This document shows positions 8,436-15,114 of a stretch of 64,000 nucleotides of DNA, one piece after another. The stretch comes from a virus. The notes under the pieces were generated by a model that saw only the letters and a program-made list of their open reading frames with translations, searched no databases and was not told the DNA's origin. Position numbers and translations under genes: made by a program. The stretch is from positions 186,001 to 250,000 of IMG/VR virus record IMGVR_UViG_3300035070_002626; one strand, written 5' to 3'. Positions within the stretch are counted from its first letter, which is position 1; each line of letters opens with the position of its first letter.

Positions 8436-9157
8436 ATGCTAACAATTCTTTCAGGTAACGGAATATCCCAAAGTTTGCCTTTGTTCCAGTAGTAAACTCC
8501 GTTGACCATGTCTGGGTAATTGTTGTACACATGTTGAAAACTCATGCCACTAAACACAAAACTTTCCAGCTTCCACAGTTTTCTTTCTCGCATGCAATGG
8601 AATGCAGCATCGATGTTGCGTGGAAACATAAAGTCACGCATTTCGTTGCCTGGAATTTGCGTTAGTTCTGTCCAGTCTAGAGAACTGCGAAACAATGCTA
8701 CACCAAAAGTCCAGCCTGCATTGTGTGTACTGTAAAAGTCTAAACTAAATCCATCCAACTTGTGCTCTACTAGATAGTTTTCGGCACTGTGAATTTTATC
8801 ATTGAGTGCATCCCACCTGTGCGTTAAAAACTGTGTATCGTCAGCGTCAATCATCCAGAAGTTGTCACTGTTGTCTTTGCTTAATTCAAACCCTGTCAGG
8901 TTAGCAGTTGCCATGTTGCGCTTACGGGGTTTGAGTTCTTTAAGATAACTTACTAAACTTCTATCACTAGCAACAAATTTTGTTTGCGGATAATCAATAA
9001 AACAAGTGTCTAATATTTTAGGACGACTTCCATCTTCTTCGGTTCTATCACACAATATCCAAGTTGGGTAGTCTTTAAATGTTTCTAGCCAGAAACGTAA
9101 ACAATGCACAGCATGCATGTCCATTCTGTCAATTTTTAAAAACACATTAGTTTTCAT
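8432..9157 (-). CDS. Putative GT-A glycosyltransferase
   Basis: 241 residues from ATG 9157; a TTG two codons upstream (9163) is an unlikely start. The motif FWMIDADDTQFL (D104, D106, D107) is the metal-binding DxD of GT-A transferases at the end of a hydrophobic strand. A second part near residues 155-185 (NAGWTFGVALFR) resembles the acceptor half. It belongs to the same minus-strand run and overlaps the next gene by ATGA. It shows no clear similarity to the other transferases here beyond the DxD region. Donor and acceptor are unknown. Confidence 0.6.
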   Translation of the reverse strand: MKTNVFLKIDRMDMHAVHCLRFWLETFKDYPTWILCDRTEEDGSRPKILDTCFIDYPQTKFVASDRSLVSYLKELKPRKRNMATANLTGFELSKDNSDNFWMIDADDTQFLTHRWDALNDKIHSAENYLVEHKLDGFSLDFYSTHNAGWTFGVALFRSSLDWTELTQIPGNEMRDFMFPRNIDAAFHCMRERKLWKLESFVFSGMSFQHVYNNYPDMVNGVYYWNKGKLWDIPLPERIVSI

Positions 9158-9170
9158 AATCAATAGTCTT

Positions 9171-9434
9171 TCATTTGTTTTCTTTTACCAAAGTATACAC
9201 TACAATTAACTGGTCAAGAATTTCTTTAATTGCAACATTTGTTAAACTTAGTTTACATATGTCTTGAAAGTCACTGTCACTTATGAATTGACCATTGGCT
9301 CTAGCAATTGCATCCGTATCTCCGCCAATGATCCAACGAGGTATAGTATTGTGCGGCGGATCTCTGTACCTAGCATATGTTATACCAGTAGCATGCTCGT
9401 ATATCAACGGCTCACCTGGAAGAAGATCACCCAC
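9171..9434 (-). CDS. Conserved small phage protein, unknown function
   Basis: 87 residues from a GTG start directly after the stop of the upstream membrane protein gene. The middle block TYARYRDPP...IPRWIIGGD is one I associate with a small hypothetical protein family in marine T4-like phages, from memory. No catalytic motif, signal peptide or membrane segment is seen. The start is the only candidate in the frame; no strong ribosome-binding site precedes it, so translation may depend on coupling. Confidence 0.6.
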   Translation of the reverse strand: MGDLLPGEPLIYEHATGITYARYRDPPHNTIPRWIIGGDTDAIARANGQFISDSDFQDICKLSLTNVAIKEILDQLIVVYTLVKENK

Positions 9435-9435
9435 G

Positions 9436-9684
9436 TTACTTGTCCATTAACTCTGCTTTGCGCTTTTCAATAGCTGCAAGTCGCTGTGCCTCAGCTTCAA
9501 TATCAGCAGACTCTCTTTCTGCCTTTGCTGTACCATCCCGGCCCATAAACAATAAAACGATTGCTGTGATAAGGGGTGAAATCAATAGTGCAATAAAAAA
9601 CCAAAGCCATCCATTGCGTCCCCAGTTGTTGGCCCAGTAACCTACTAAAGCCGAAAACCCTACTGCGATTAAAATAATATCCAA
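9436..9684 (-). CDS. Small membrane protein with two transmembrane helices
   Basis: 82 residues. Hydrophobic segments at about 2-18 and 28-48 are separated by a short polar loop with WGRNGW; the C-terminal 30 residues are charged and helical (rich in E, A, K, R). TTG 9684 is the chosen start because AAGGA lies ten bases upstream. The topology resembles small phage inner-membrane or spanin-like proteins, but no lipobox or lysis motif is present. It could anchor a partner at the cytoplasmic membrane. Function unknown. Confidence 0.6.
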   Translation of the reverse strand: MDIILIAVGFSALVGYWANNWGRNGWLWFFIALLISPLITAIVLLFMGRDGTAKAERESADIEAEAQRLAAIEKRKAELMDK

Positions 9685-9685
9685 C

Positions 9686-10048
9686 TTATATGTTTCCTTT
9701 TACTTCAGTGCCACTTGTACGTCTTACAATATCGTCGTGATTAAACTCTGCCCAGTATAGTTCAAATGCTACACCGTCTTCAAGTCCTTCGAACTGATGG
9801 ATCTTGCCTGGCTTGACTTGTGTAAAGTCGCCTGCGTTTAGAATAGTTTCATCAACTAGTCCTTGGTCATCTTGCCACACACGCACAAGCATCTGTCCTG
9901 ACTCTACATAGAAGCCGTTCCATTTAAATTGATGCTCGTGTTCACTGCATTTGTAACCTTTATTAAATTCAATGCGATGGAACTCTAATGCTCCGTTTGC
10001 ATGAATCAACTCTGTGTTACCCCAAATTTTTCCTGCTTTAATTCCCAT
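9686..10048 (-). CDS. Cupin-fold protein
   Basis: 120 residues from ATG 10048, which overlaps the upstream methyltransferase stop as TAATG; a TTG start 13 codons upstream is less likely. The two cupin motifs are visible: CSEHEHQFKWNGFYVESGQM (H-x-H ... G) and PGKIHQFEG (second histidine). This is a metal-binding single-domain cupin like those of sugar isomerases and epimerases. With other sugar genes downstream, a role in sugar modification is likely but unproven. Confidence 0.75.
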   Translation of the reverse strand: MGIKAGKIWGNTELIHANGALEFHRIEFNKGYKCSEHEHQFKWNGFYVESGQMLVRVWQDDQGLVDETILNAGDFTQVKPGKIHQFEGLEDGVAFELYWAEFNHDDIVRRTSGTEVKGNI

Positions 10049-10806
10049 TACTGTTGTTCCATCCACATGTTGTTCTTGTCTAACCAAGGTAATATTAAAT
10101 CTCGTTGTCGCAGATATCCGTACTTAGATATGCTAGCTTCGGCACTTGCTGGCAACAAATCTGTATCACCAGCAAGTTTGTACAAATTAGTAGTTTTAGG
10201 ATCCATTGGTTCAATATTGCTGCGATATACTAGTGCATACATCCATGGATCATTTATGTCTTTTTTGAAAAACCCACTGCGACAGTCCCACCCACTAACT
10301 GCTAGCATGTATATCAACTGTGGCATAGTATAATGATACTTTTGCTCTAAATGAACATTATACTCAAGTATATTGAATTTTACATTGGTTGTTTGCGGGA
10401 CTGCTACAATTAACATAGCATCTTGTTCAGCAACATGCCACCAATTAGACAATGCTTCGTATGGGTTTATTAAATTTTGCAGTTGATCGTGGCATAGCAA
10501 TATATCAAACGTTTTTTTATTACTATTGAATTTTTCAATATCGTCTACACGCTGGTATGAAATGTTGTCGTGACGAGACAACAACTTATCGTGTGTATTA
10601 ATACCAACACACTTGATGTTCAACGGTTGTTGATTGTCACGGGTAACTTGGTTTGCCCACCAAGTCATAGTGTGTCCGTCAACATCGCAGCCAATGTCAA
10701 GAACTCTATTTACACTTTCCATGAAATCATCATACTCTATCATGTAAGACAGAATATTTTCAAATATATGATTGTGTTTTAACTCAATACTACTAAACGA
10801 GCTCAT
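10048..10806 (-). CDS. SAM-dependent methyltransferase-like protein
   Basis: 252 residues. Motif I is RVLDIGCDVDGHTMTWW, followed by CVGINTHDKL (motif II region) and FDILLCHDQLQNL (motif IV), the class I Rossmann methyltransferase pattern. The WWHVAEQDAMLIVAVPQ strand also fits. The C-terminal 60 residues carry no known motif. ATG 10806 has AAGGATTAG ahead of it. It is the first gene of the cassette after the recombination genes. Target could be a sugar, lipid carrier or protein. Confidence 0.7.
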   Translation of the reverse strand: MSSFSSIELKHNHIFENILSYMIEYDDFMESVNRVLDIGCDVDGHTMTWWANQVTRDNQQPLNIKCVGINTHDKLLSRHDNISYQRVDDIEKFNSNKKTFDILLCHDQLQNLINPYEALSNWWHVAEQDAMLIVAVPQTTNVKFNILEYNVHLEQKYHYTMPQLIYMLAVSGWDCRSGFFKKDINDPWMYALVYRSNIEPMDPKTTNLYKLAGDTDLLPASAEASISKYGYLRQRDLILPWLDKNNMWMEQQ

Positions 10807-10820
10807 TTTCTAATCCTTGT

Positions 10821-10835
10821 ACATATACTATATGT
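10821..10835. repeat. Palindrome in the uvsY-like/methyltransferase gap
   Basis: ACATATA, one C, then TATATGT: a perfect seven-base inverted repeat with a one-base centre, 15 bases upstream of the methyltransferase start and close to its ribosome-binding site. It could be an operator or a small mRNA hairpin; it may also be chance in AT-rich DNA. Confidence 0.4.
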
Positions 10836-10855
10836 ATCTTAACAATCAAGCAGGA

Positions 10856-11308
10856 TTAAATTTCAATGTCTTCCATCCCGGCAGTGCGAAGTCTTACAAT
10901 GTGCCCCATTTGCCATTGCTTGGTATCTAAGCCCTTCATGATTCCTAGATACCTATTGCGCATTAGCGCAACTTCATTGATCAACGTTTCGAAGTCGATT
11001 ACTTCATCTTCGCCGTCAACATATTTTTCAGCATCTCTACTGCTCAATGCACGGCCGTAGTTTTCTAGATATTTTTGAAAATGCTTGCGCCGAATCTTGC
11101 GTAGTTGTATGTTAAGAAAGTTGAGCACCGCTTCAATTTCTTGAAGCTGGTTAAAGCGATGCTCAGTAATGCCCGGTAGGGCACTAATATTCTTTTCGAC
11201 TATACCACTAACTTGGCATTCACGTTTTGCGGCAAGTATTTCTTGCTCAAAATGTGTAATAAACCCTGGAATATTTGCAAGATTTTGAGTAACACGACTA
11301 TACCACAT
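10856..11308 (-). CDS. uvsY: UvsY-like recombination mediator
   Basis: 150 residues (T4 UvsY has 137). It is mostly helical with a basic middle (QLRKIRRKHFQKYLENYG) and ends with a helix of the form GLDTKQWQMGHIVRLRTAG, which lines up with the C-terminal self-association helix of T4 UvsY (SRGFAIKHIQDMRAFEAG). UvsY loads the UvsX recombinase on gp32-covered single-stranded DNA. The position just downstream of uvsX, with one small gene between, supports the call. Similarity is weak by eye. Confidence 0.68.
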   Translation of the reverse strand: MWYSRVTQNLANIPGFITHFEQEILAAKRECQVSGIVEKNISALPGITEHRFNQLQEIEAVLNFLNIQLRKIRRKHFQKYLENYGRALSSRDAEKYVDGEDEVIDFETLINEVALMRNRYLGIMKGLDTKQWQMGHIVRLRTAGMEDIEI

Positions 11309-11316
11309 GTGAGTTA

Positions 11317-11607
11317 TTAATACTCATCGTAGTCAAATTCACCATCGTCGTTGATTAAATCAACCATAACATCGTCGTCGATATCATCTTCGATGTCTGA
11401 TTCGTCATGCGAGCCTGTATACTCTCCTACTGCCATCTTGATAGCCCCATCAAATTTAAACGCTTCGCGAATTTCATGTTCGTCGTAGGTTTCCATTAAT
11501 GTTGCTACAACTGTTTCAGCAGCTTCGCGAATATCAGCGTTTTGTAACAAGTGACTTCTGCAATCTCTCCAAACAATTGCAGCTAACTCCAGTGGTGACA
11601 TTGCCAT
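11317..11607 (-). CDS. Small acidic protein between uvsX and uvsY
   Basis: 96 residues. The N-terminal two thirds are helical (SPLELAAIVWRDCRSHLLQ, then AAETVVATLMETYDEHEIREAF). The last 30 residues are almost all D, E and hydrophobics, ending DGEFDYDEY, a tail like the acidic C-termini of single-stranded DNA-binding proteins. It follows the uvsX stop by two bases and precedes uvsY closely, so it is made together with the recombination proteins. A role as a DNA mimic or gp32/UvsY partner is inference. Confidence 0.6.
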   Translation of the reverse strand: MAMSPLELAAIVWRDCRSHLLQNADIREAAETVVATLMETYDEHEIREAFKFDGAIKMAVGEYTGSHDESDIEDDIDDDVMVDLINDDGEFDYDEY

Positions 11608-11609
11608 TT

Positions 11610-12704
11610 TTATACTTGTGCCTCTTCGATTGCTTGTGTTAGTTCTTCGTCTACTAGCTCATCTTCAATTACTTCGGCTAGTTCTTCTACTTTGTTAAAG
11701 TCCAACATAACTTTATCTAAACACCCGTCTTCGTTGCGTTCCCATGCCTTACGGAATTGTAGGATTTCTTCGCCGGTGCTTGTTACAAAACGCAGTCTGT
11801 TGCCTTGTTTGGTTAGCAAGCCAGTTGATTCTGCTAAGTCAACAAGTCCACTATATGGATTCATGCCTGTTTCATAAGGAATCTTAACTTGCACACTTTC
11901 AAAAGGTTTAGCATAACGTGTTTTCATAACTTTACATGCTGCACGAATACCTTTTACTTGAGAGATCTTGTTGCCATCTTCATCCTCTTTTAGTTTGAGC
12001 TTGCGCATAGCAACAACAATCGAACTTGCATAGATAAAGCCTTGCCCACCCGAGATCTTATCGTCTGGATCAAACATGTCTTGTGATGCATATGTGTGAT
12101 TGGTACACACCATGCCAACGTTATAGCTACCAAACATGTTAACAGTATTACGAACAAGTGCAGTAAGTGCCTTAGGTTTACGCCCCAAGTCACCTTTCAT
12201 GTCACCAGCTTCAAACTGGTTAACGTCAGTGGGTGTTAGCATCATGCCCAACGAGTCAATGACAAACAACACTTTAGGACGCTCACCGTCAGGCATTGCT
12301 TTATAATCTTTCATGAATGTTGAAATTGTTTTTGCAACATCGTCGATCATGCTCATTGCTAGTTTAAGCAATTTGCTTTCATCTGTGTCAACGCCTAGTG
12401 CTTGCAGCCATGCTTCGTCTAGTGCGTTTTCTGTGTCAACAAGCACAACAAAAATGCCTTGTTGCTGTGCATGTTTTACAATATTACCAGCAGCAAAATA
12501 ACTTTTGCCTGCACCTGATTCACCTGCAAACACTGTAACTTTACCCAGTGGGCAACCTTTGTGAAAGTCTCCCGAGATAAGATAGTTTAGTGCATAGTTA
12601 CCTGTGCTGATCCAATCAGTTGGATCGTTAAAGCCGATTGACAATCCGTCAATGCTTTTTGTAATGTCCTTGCGGAATTTTGAGATATCAAATGGTTTTG
12701 CCAT
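11610..12704 (-). CDS. uvsX: UvsX RecA-like recombinase
   Basis: 364 residues (T4 UvsX has 391). The Walker A motif is GESGAGKS at 61-68; the Walker B strand is VLFVIDSLGMM; TNHTYAS and GGQGFIYASSIVVAMRK follow as in the RecA core. UvsX forms filaments on single-stranded DNA and drives strand exchange for recombination-dependent replication and repair. Ahead of the start is AAGGACACAAC. The C-terminal 30 residues are acidic, as in T4 UvsX and RecA. It lies downstream of gp32 and a hairpin. Confidence 0.95.
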   Translation of the reverse strand: MAKPFDISKFRKDITKSIDGLSIGFNDPTDWISTGNYALNYLISGDFHKGCPLGKVTVFAGESGAGKSYFAAGNIVKHAQQQGIFVVLVDTENALDEAWLQALGVDTDESKLLKLAMSMIDDVAKTISTFMKDYKAMPDGERPKVLFVIDSLGMMLTPTDVNQFEAGDMKGDLGRKPKALTALVRNTVNMFGSYNVGMVCTNHTYASQDMFDPDDKISGGQGFIYASSIVVAMRKLKLKEDEDGNKISQVKGIRAACKVMKTRYAKPFESVQVKIPYETGMNPYSGLVDLAESTGLLTKQGNRLRFVTSTGEEILQFRKAWERNEDGCLDKVMLDFNKVEELAEVIEDELVDEELTQAIEEAQV

Positions 12705-12740
12705 ATTTTGTTGTGTCCTTGACTAATATTTCATTATCTA

Positions 12741-12772
12741 AGGGCAAGGAAAAAAGAAATAAACCTTGCCCT
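12741..12772 (-). terminator. Hairpin downstream of gp32
   Basis: AGGGCAAGG (12741-12749) pairs perfectly with CCTTGCCCT (12764-12772). On the minus strand the loop is T-rich, but no T-run follows the stem, so it may be a partial terminator or an mRNA-stabilising hairpin between gp32 and uvsX. Confidence 0.55.
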
Positions 12773-12793
12773 CATGTAATTACCACTTAGTAA

Positions 12794-13792
12794 TTAGTTT
12801 GCAGCTTGGCGGCTGCGGATCATAGCCAGAATATCATCTGCTTTACTACTAGGCGCAGCTTCAGCTGATGGTGCCGGAGCTACTGGAGTCTCGGCTGCTG
12901 GTGCAACATCTGTCCAACCACTGTCAGTTGATGTTGATTCTGCCACAGGAGTTGCTGCTGGTGCTGCCACAGGAGTTGCTGCTGGTGCTGCACTTCCTGC
13001 TGGTGCTTGCATGCCCGCTGGGCGGAAGTATTGCCCCCAACGTTCTGCATCGTATGATTGACCGTCAACACTAGCTTCAAACATTTCCTTCATTACTTTG
13101 ATAGCCGTTTCATCTGGGCGTTTTGGTAAGAAGTCAGCCAAGTTGTACAAACCTTGCGATTCGATTGCTTCAGCTTCTGTTGCAGTAAGTGGTGTTTCTT
13201 TACGGGCCCACTTGCTTGTTGAATAGTCAGCATATCCGCCTTTGGCTGTTTTGCTGATACGGAAGTCCAGCCCACGCTCATAGTCAGTTGGAAGTTCTTC
13301 TAGTTCTGGATCCATCAACGCTGATTTAATAGTCTGGAAGATCTGAGGACCAATAATAAAACGTCGAATTGCTTTGTCACTGTTGTCATCAGAGATTGGA
13401 TTCTCACGTACAAAACCTTGCATGATGTACGAACGTTTTTTCCAATACTTACGACCCATGTCTTCAAGACTTTTGTCTTTAAACCACTGACGTACTTCGG
13501 TGAGAATTGGACAAGTTTCGCCCCACATCTCAACACATGGCACTTGTACTATAACATTCTTACTATCCATTTGACCTTTGATGCCATTGAATGGAAGTTT
13601 GATCATTGCACGTTCCATCCAAAAGAACGTATTGCCGTTATCTTCATCAGGAAGGAAGCGAAGCACTGCGCTGTCGCCTTCGTTCATATTCCAATGTGGG
13701 TAAATTGCGCCATCGCCACCGGATGACTGATTGTTGCCTTGCTTGTTGTCTGCCGCTGCAAGACGGGCGCGGATTTCTGCTAATGAAGCCAT
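12794..13792 (-). CDS. 32: Single-stranded DNA-binding protein gp32
   Basis: 332 residues (T4 gp32 has 301). The basic N-terminus (SLAEIRARLAAADNKQ) corresponds to the B domain for cooperative binding. The core includes YPHWNMNEGDSAVLRFLPD, a CVEMWGETCP segment where T4 has its zinc cysteines, and KYWKKRSYIMQGFV, as in marine gp32 proteins. A linker of Ala/Pro/Val repeats (residues about 265-315) leads to the C-terminal tail. A full zinc ligand set is not evident. AGGAGA lies at 13799-13804; the leader upstream holds repeated hairpins. Confidence 0.92.
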   Translation of the reverse strand: MASLAEIRARLAAADNKQGNNQSSGGDGAIYPHWNMNEGDSAVLRFLPDEDNGNTFFWMERAMIKLPFNGIKGQMDSKNVIVQVPCVEMWGETCPILTEVRQWFKDKSLEDMGRKYWKKRSYIMQGFVRENPISDDNSDKAIRRFIIGPQIFQTIKSALMDPELEELPTDYERGLDFRISKTAKGGYADYSTSKWARKETPLTATEAEAIESQGLYNLADFLPKRPDETAIKVMKEMFEASVDGQSYDAERWGQYFRPAGMQAPAGSAAPAATPVAAPAATPVAESTSTDSGWTDVAPAAETPVAPAPSAEAAPSSKADDILAMIRSRQAAN

Positions 13793-13807
13793 TTGTATTC
13801 TCCTATA

Positions 13808-13899
13808 TGCCTACGAGTAGCAACTACTACTCTTTTCATTTGCCTACGATACGCAACTACGTATCTGTGTATGCCTATATACACCGTACTAGTATATAC
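13808..13899 (-). promoter_or_regulatory. Tandem covarying hairpins in the gp32 leader
   Basis: Three units about 32 bases apart, each beginning with TGCCTA on the plus strand (13808, 13841, 13872) followed by a hairpin. Unit 1: GAGTAG-CAACTA-CTACTC (13815-13832). Unit 2: GATACG-CAACTA-CGTATC (13848-13865). Unit 3: ATATACAC-CGTACTA-GTATATAC (13877-13899, with G-U pairs in RNA). Stems differ but stay paired while loop and flank are kept. T4 gp32 represses its own translation through leader structure, so a gp32 operator is the natural guess. Confidence 0.75.
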
Positions 13900-13919
13900 G
13901 CTTTTATTTAGTCCGTCAA
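13891..13919 (-). promoter_or_regulatory. Sigma-70-type promoter of gp32
   Basis: On the minus strand, TTGACG (13914-13919) and TATACT (13891-13896) are 17 bases apart. A transcript from here would begin inside the third leader hairpin. A late-type ACTAAATA at 13905-13912 lies in the spacer and would give a longer leader containing all three hairpins. Confidence 0.6.
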
Positions 13920-13974
13920 GCAAAAAGGTTAAACATTGTCGAAAGAATAAACTTTGTTGATCAACTCGGCTTGG

Positions 13975-13982
13975 ATTAAATA
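13975..13982 (+). promoter_or_regulatory. T4-late-type promoter motif next to an ATG
   Basis: ATTAAATA ends five bases before the ATG at 13988. No ribosome-binding site lies between, so a late transcript would be leaderless or nearly so. Confidence 0.4.
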
Positions 13983-13987
13983 TACAC

Positions 13988-14563
13988 ATGACACATAATA
14001 ACATAAGCACAAAAGAAGTCAACTGTTTCGGGCAAGATGCTAAGTTCGAACTTGCTGCACCAAATCTGTGGTGGGTACATAACGCATTTGACGATGGTAC
14101 ACTAAAGTGGATGCAAAGCATCTATGTAAACATGGACAATACATTCGAAGTAACTCGTCCTGACAAACGTTTATTGCTAGCAGACGGTGCTGACAACCGA
14201 ACACTACAAGAAATTGGTCGTATGATGGTTCCAAGTCTTGAAAAAATGCTAGATCTCAAACTAAACTTAATGATTAGTAAATTCTGGCTCGACTTACCAG
14301 ACTTTGGGTGCCAACCGCATGGCGATAGTGCTGAAATTATTGTCACATTGCAAATATATATTGATGTTAAACACATCGAAGATCACCAACTTCGCATGTA
14401 CGGTGCAGAATTTATGCACGTTAATCCATCAGTTGAAGCCCCGATAATTGAAAATTGCGGATATCTCAACTTAAACACTGATCAAAAAGTACATCAAGTT
14501 ATATGCGGATGTGGTACACGACAAAGTGTAACATTCCAATACAACTTAGCTATTGATAATTAA
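13988..14563 (+). CDS. 2-oxoglutarate/Fe(II)-dependent oxygenase-like protein
   Basis: 191 residues. The metal triad and 2OG anchor of this fold are visible in order: H111-x-D113 in CQPHGDSAEI, H169 in KVHQVICG and R178 in GTRQSVTFQYN. The jelly-roll strands around them (IIVTLQIYID, YLNLNTD) fit. Such phage enzymes hydroxylate proteins, nucleic acids or small molecules. The gene is on the plus strand, opposite to its surroundings, and converges with a second protein of similar architecture, overlapping it by 14 bases. Target unknown. Confidence 0.72.
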   Translation: MTHNNISTKEVNCFGQDAKFELAAPNLWWVHNAFDDGTLKWMQSIYVNMDNTFEVTRPDKRLLLADGADNRTLQEIGRMMVPSLEKMLDLKLNLMISKFWLDLPDFGCQPHGDSAEIIVTLQIYIDVKHIEDHQLRMYGAEFMHVNPSVEAPIIENCGYLNLNTDQKVHQVICGCGTRQSVTFQYNLAIDN

Positions 14564-15113
14564 GCCACAACGTTTCTCGTATACTGTTTTCTGGTATACT
14601 GTTCATCATACCATTGAAAATACGAGGACTGTTATAATACACAATTGCACACCTGGGTTCATGTGGAACGTAAACACATTCATCAGCAGCAATTGCACGA
14701 CTAGGAGAATGATCATTTTCGCCTATTGCTGTGTTAACATCGTCTGATGTACAAAACGCATATTGGTTTGTATCGGCTGCTATTGTGCATAATGGAATTT
14801 GTACTTGAAGTTTGATATCACGATGTATACGATGCATCATAATTTTTGCATGTGATAATGTAATGTCAACATACCCAACTTGTGGCTTTAAGTTAACACC
14901 GCAAAGATCACTAAAGTACGGCGCCCAATGCGCACATATGTCATTTGGTTCTTTGGTTTCAGCCCAATTAGTAAGCAAACGATTATCATAAACCATTTGC
15001 AATTTATTGTTTTCGGCTTTTCTATACAAGTTGCGAACAAATGCATATTGTTCTTGCGGAAAGAAATCCCTGATCAACCACAACTGATCAGGGATTATTG
15101 TTTCTATGGACAT
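14550..15113 (-). CDS. 2OG-oxygenase-like protein lacking the distal histidine
   Basis: 187 residues. It begins with a strand-helix (LWLIRDFFPQEQYAFVRNLY) common to these oxygenases, has a H97-R-D99 in MMHRIHRDIKLQVQIPL and ends SIRETLWLNY with the 2OG-type arginine R179. The distal histidine expected about ten residues before the arginine is not there (NGMMNSIPENS). It may therefore be inactive, use another ligand, or be a halogenase-like or structural variant. The stop of the downstream 744-residue gene region begins two bases after its start. It converges with the plus-strand oxygenase gene. Confidence 0.55.
   Translation of the reverse strand: MSIETIIPDQLWLIRDFFPQEQYAFVRNLYRKAENNKLQMVYDNRLLTNWAETKEPNDICAHWAPYFSDLCGVNLKPQVGYVDITLSHAKIMMHRIHRDIKLQVQIPLCTIAADTNQYAFCTSDDVNTAIGENDHSPSRAIAADECVYVPHEPRCAIVYYNSPRIFNGMMNSIPENSIRETLWLNYQ
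15065..15096. repeat. Perfect 12-bp inverted repeat inside the oxygenase-like gene
   Basis: AATCCCTGATCA (15065-15076) and TGATCAGGGATT (15085-15096) with an eight-base loop, at codons 6-17 of the minus-strand gene. In its mRNA the stem is followed by TTCTTT, so it resembles an attenuator just inside the coding region. Confidence 0.6.
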
Positions 15114-15114
15114 A

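Noticed and set aside
10049-10087. TTG start giving a 133-residue cupin
   Set aside because: ATG 10048 overlaps the upstream stop as TAATG and begins the conserved cupin sequence; the TTG would add 13 residues inside the upstream gene.
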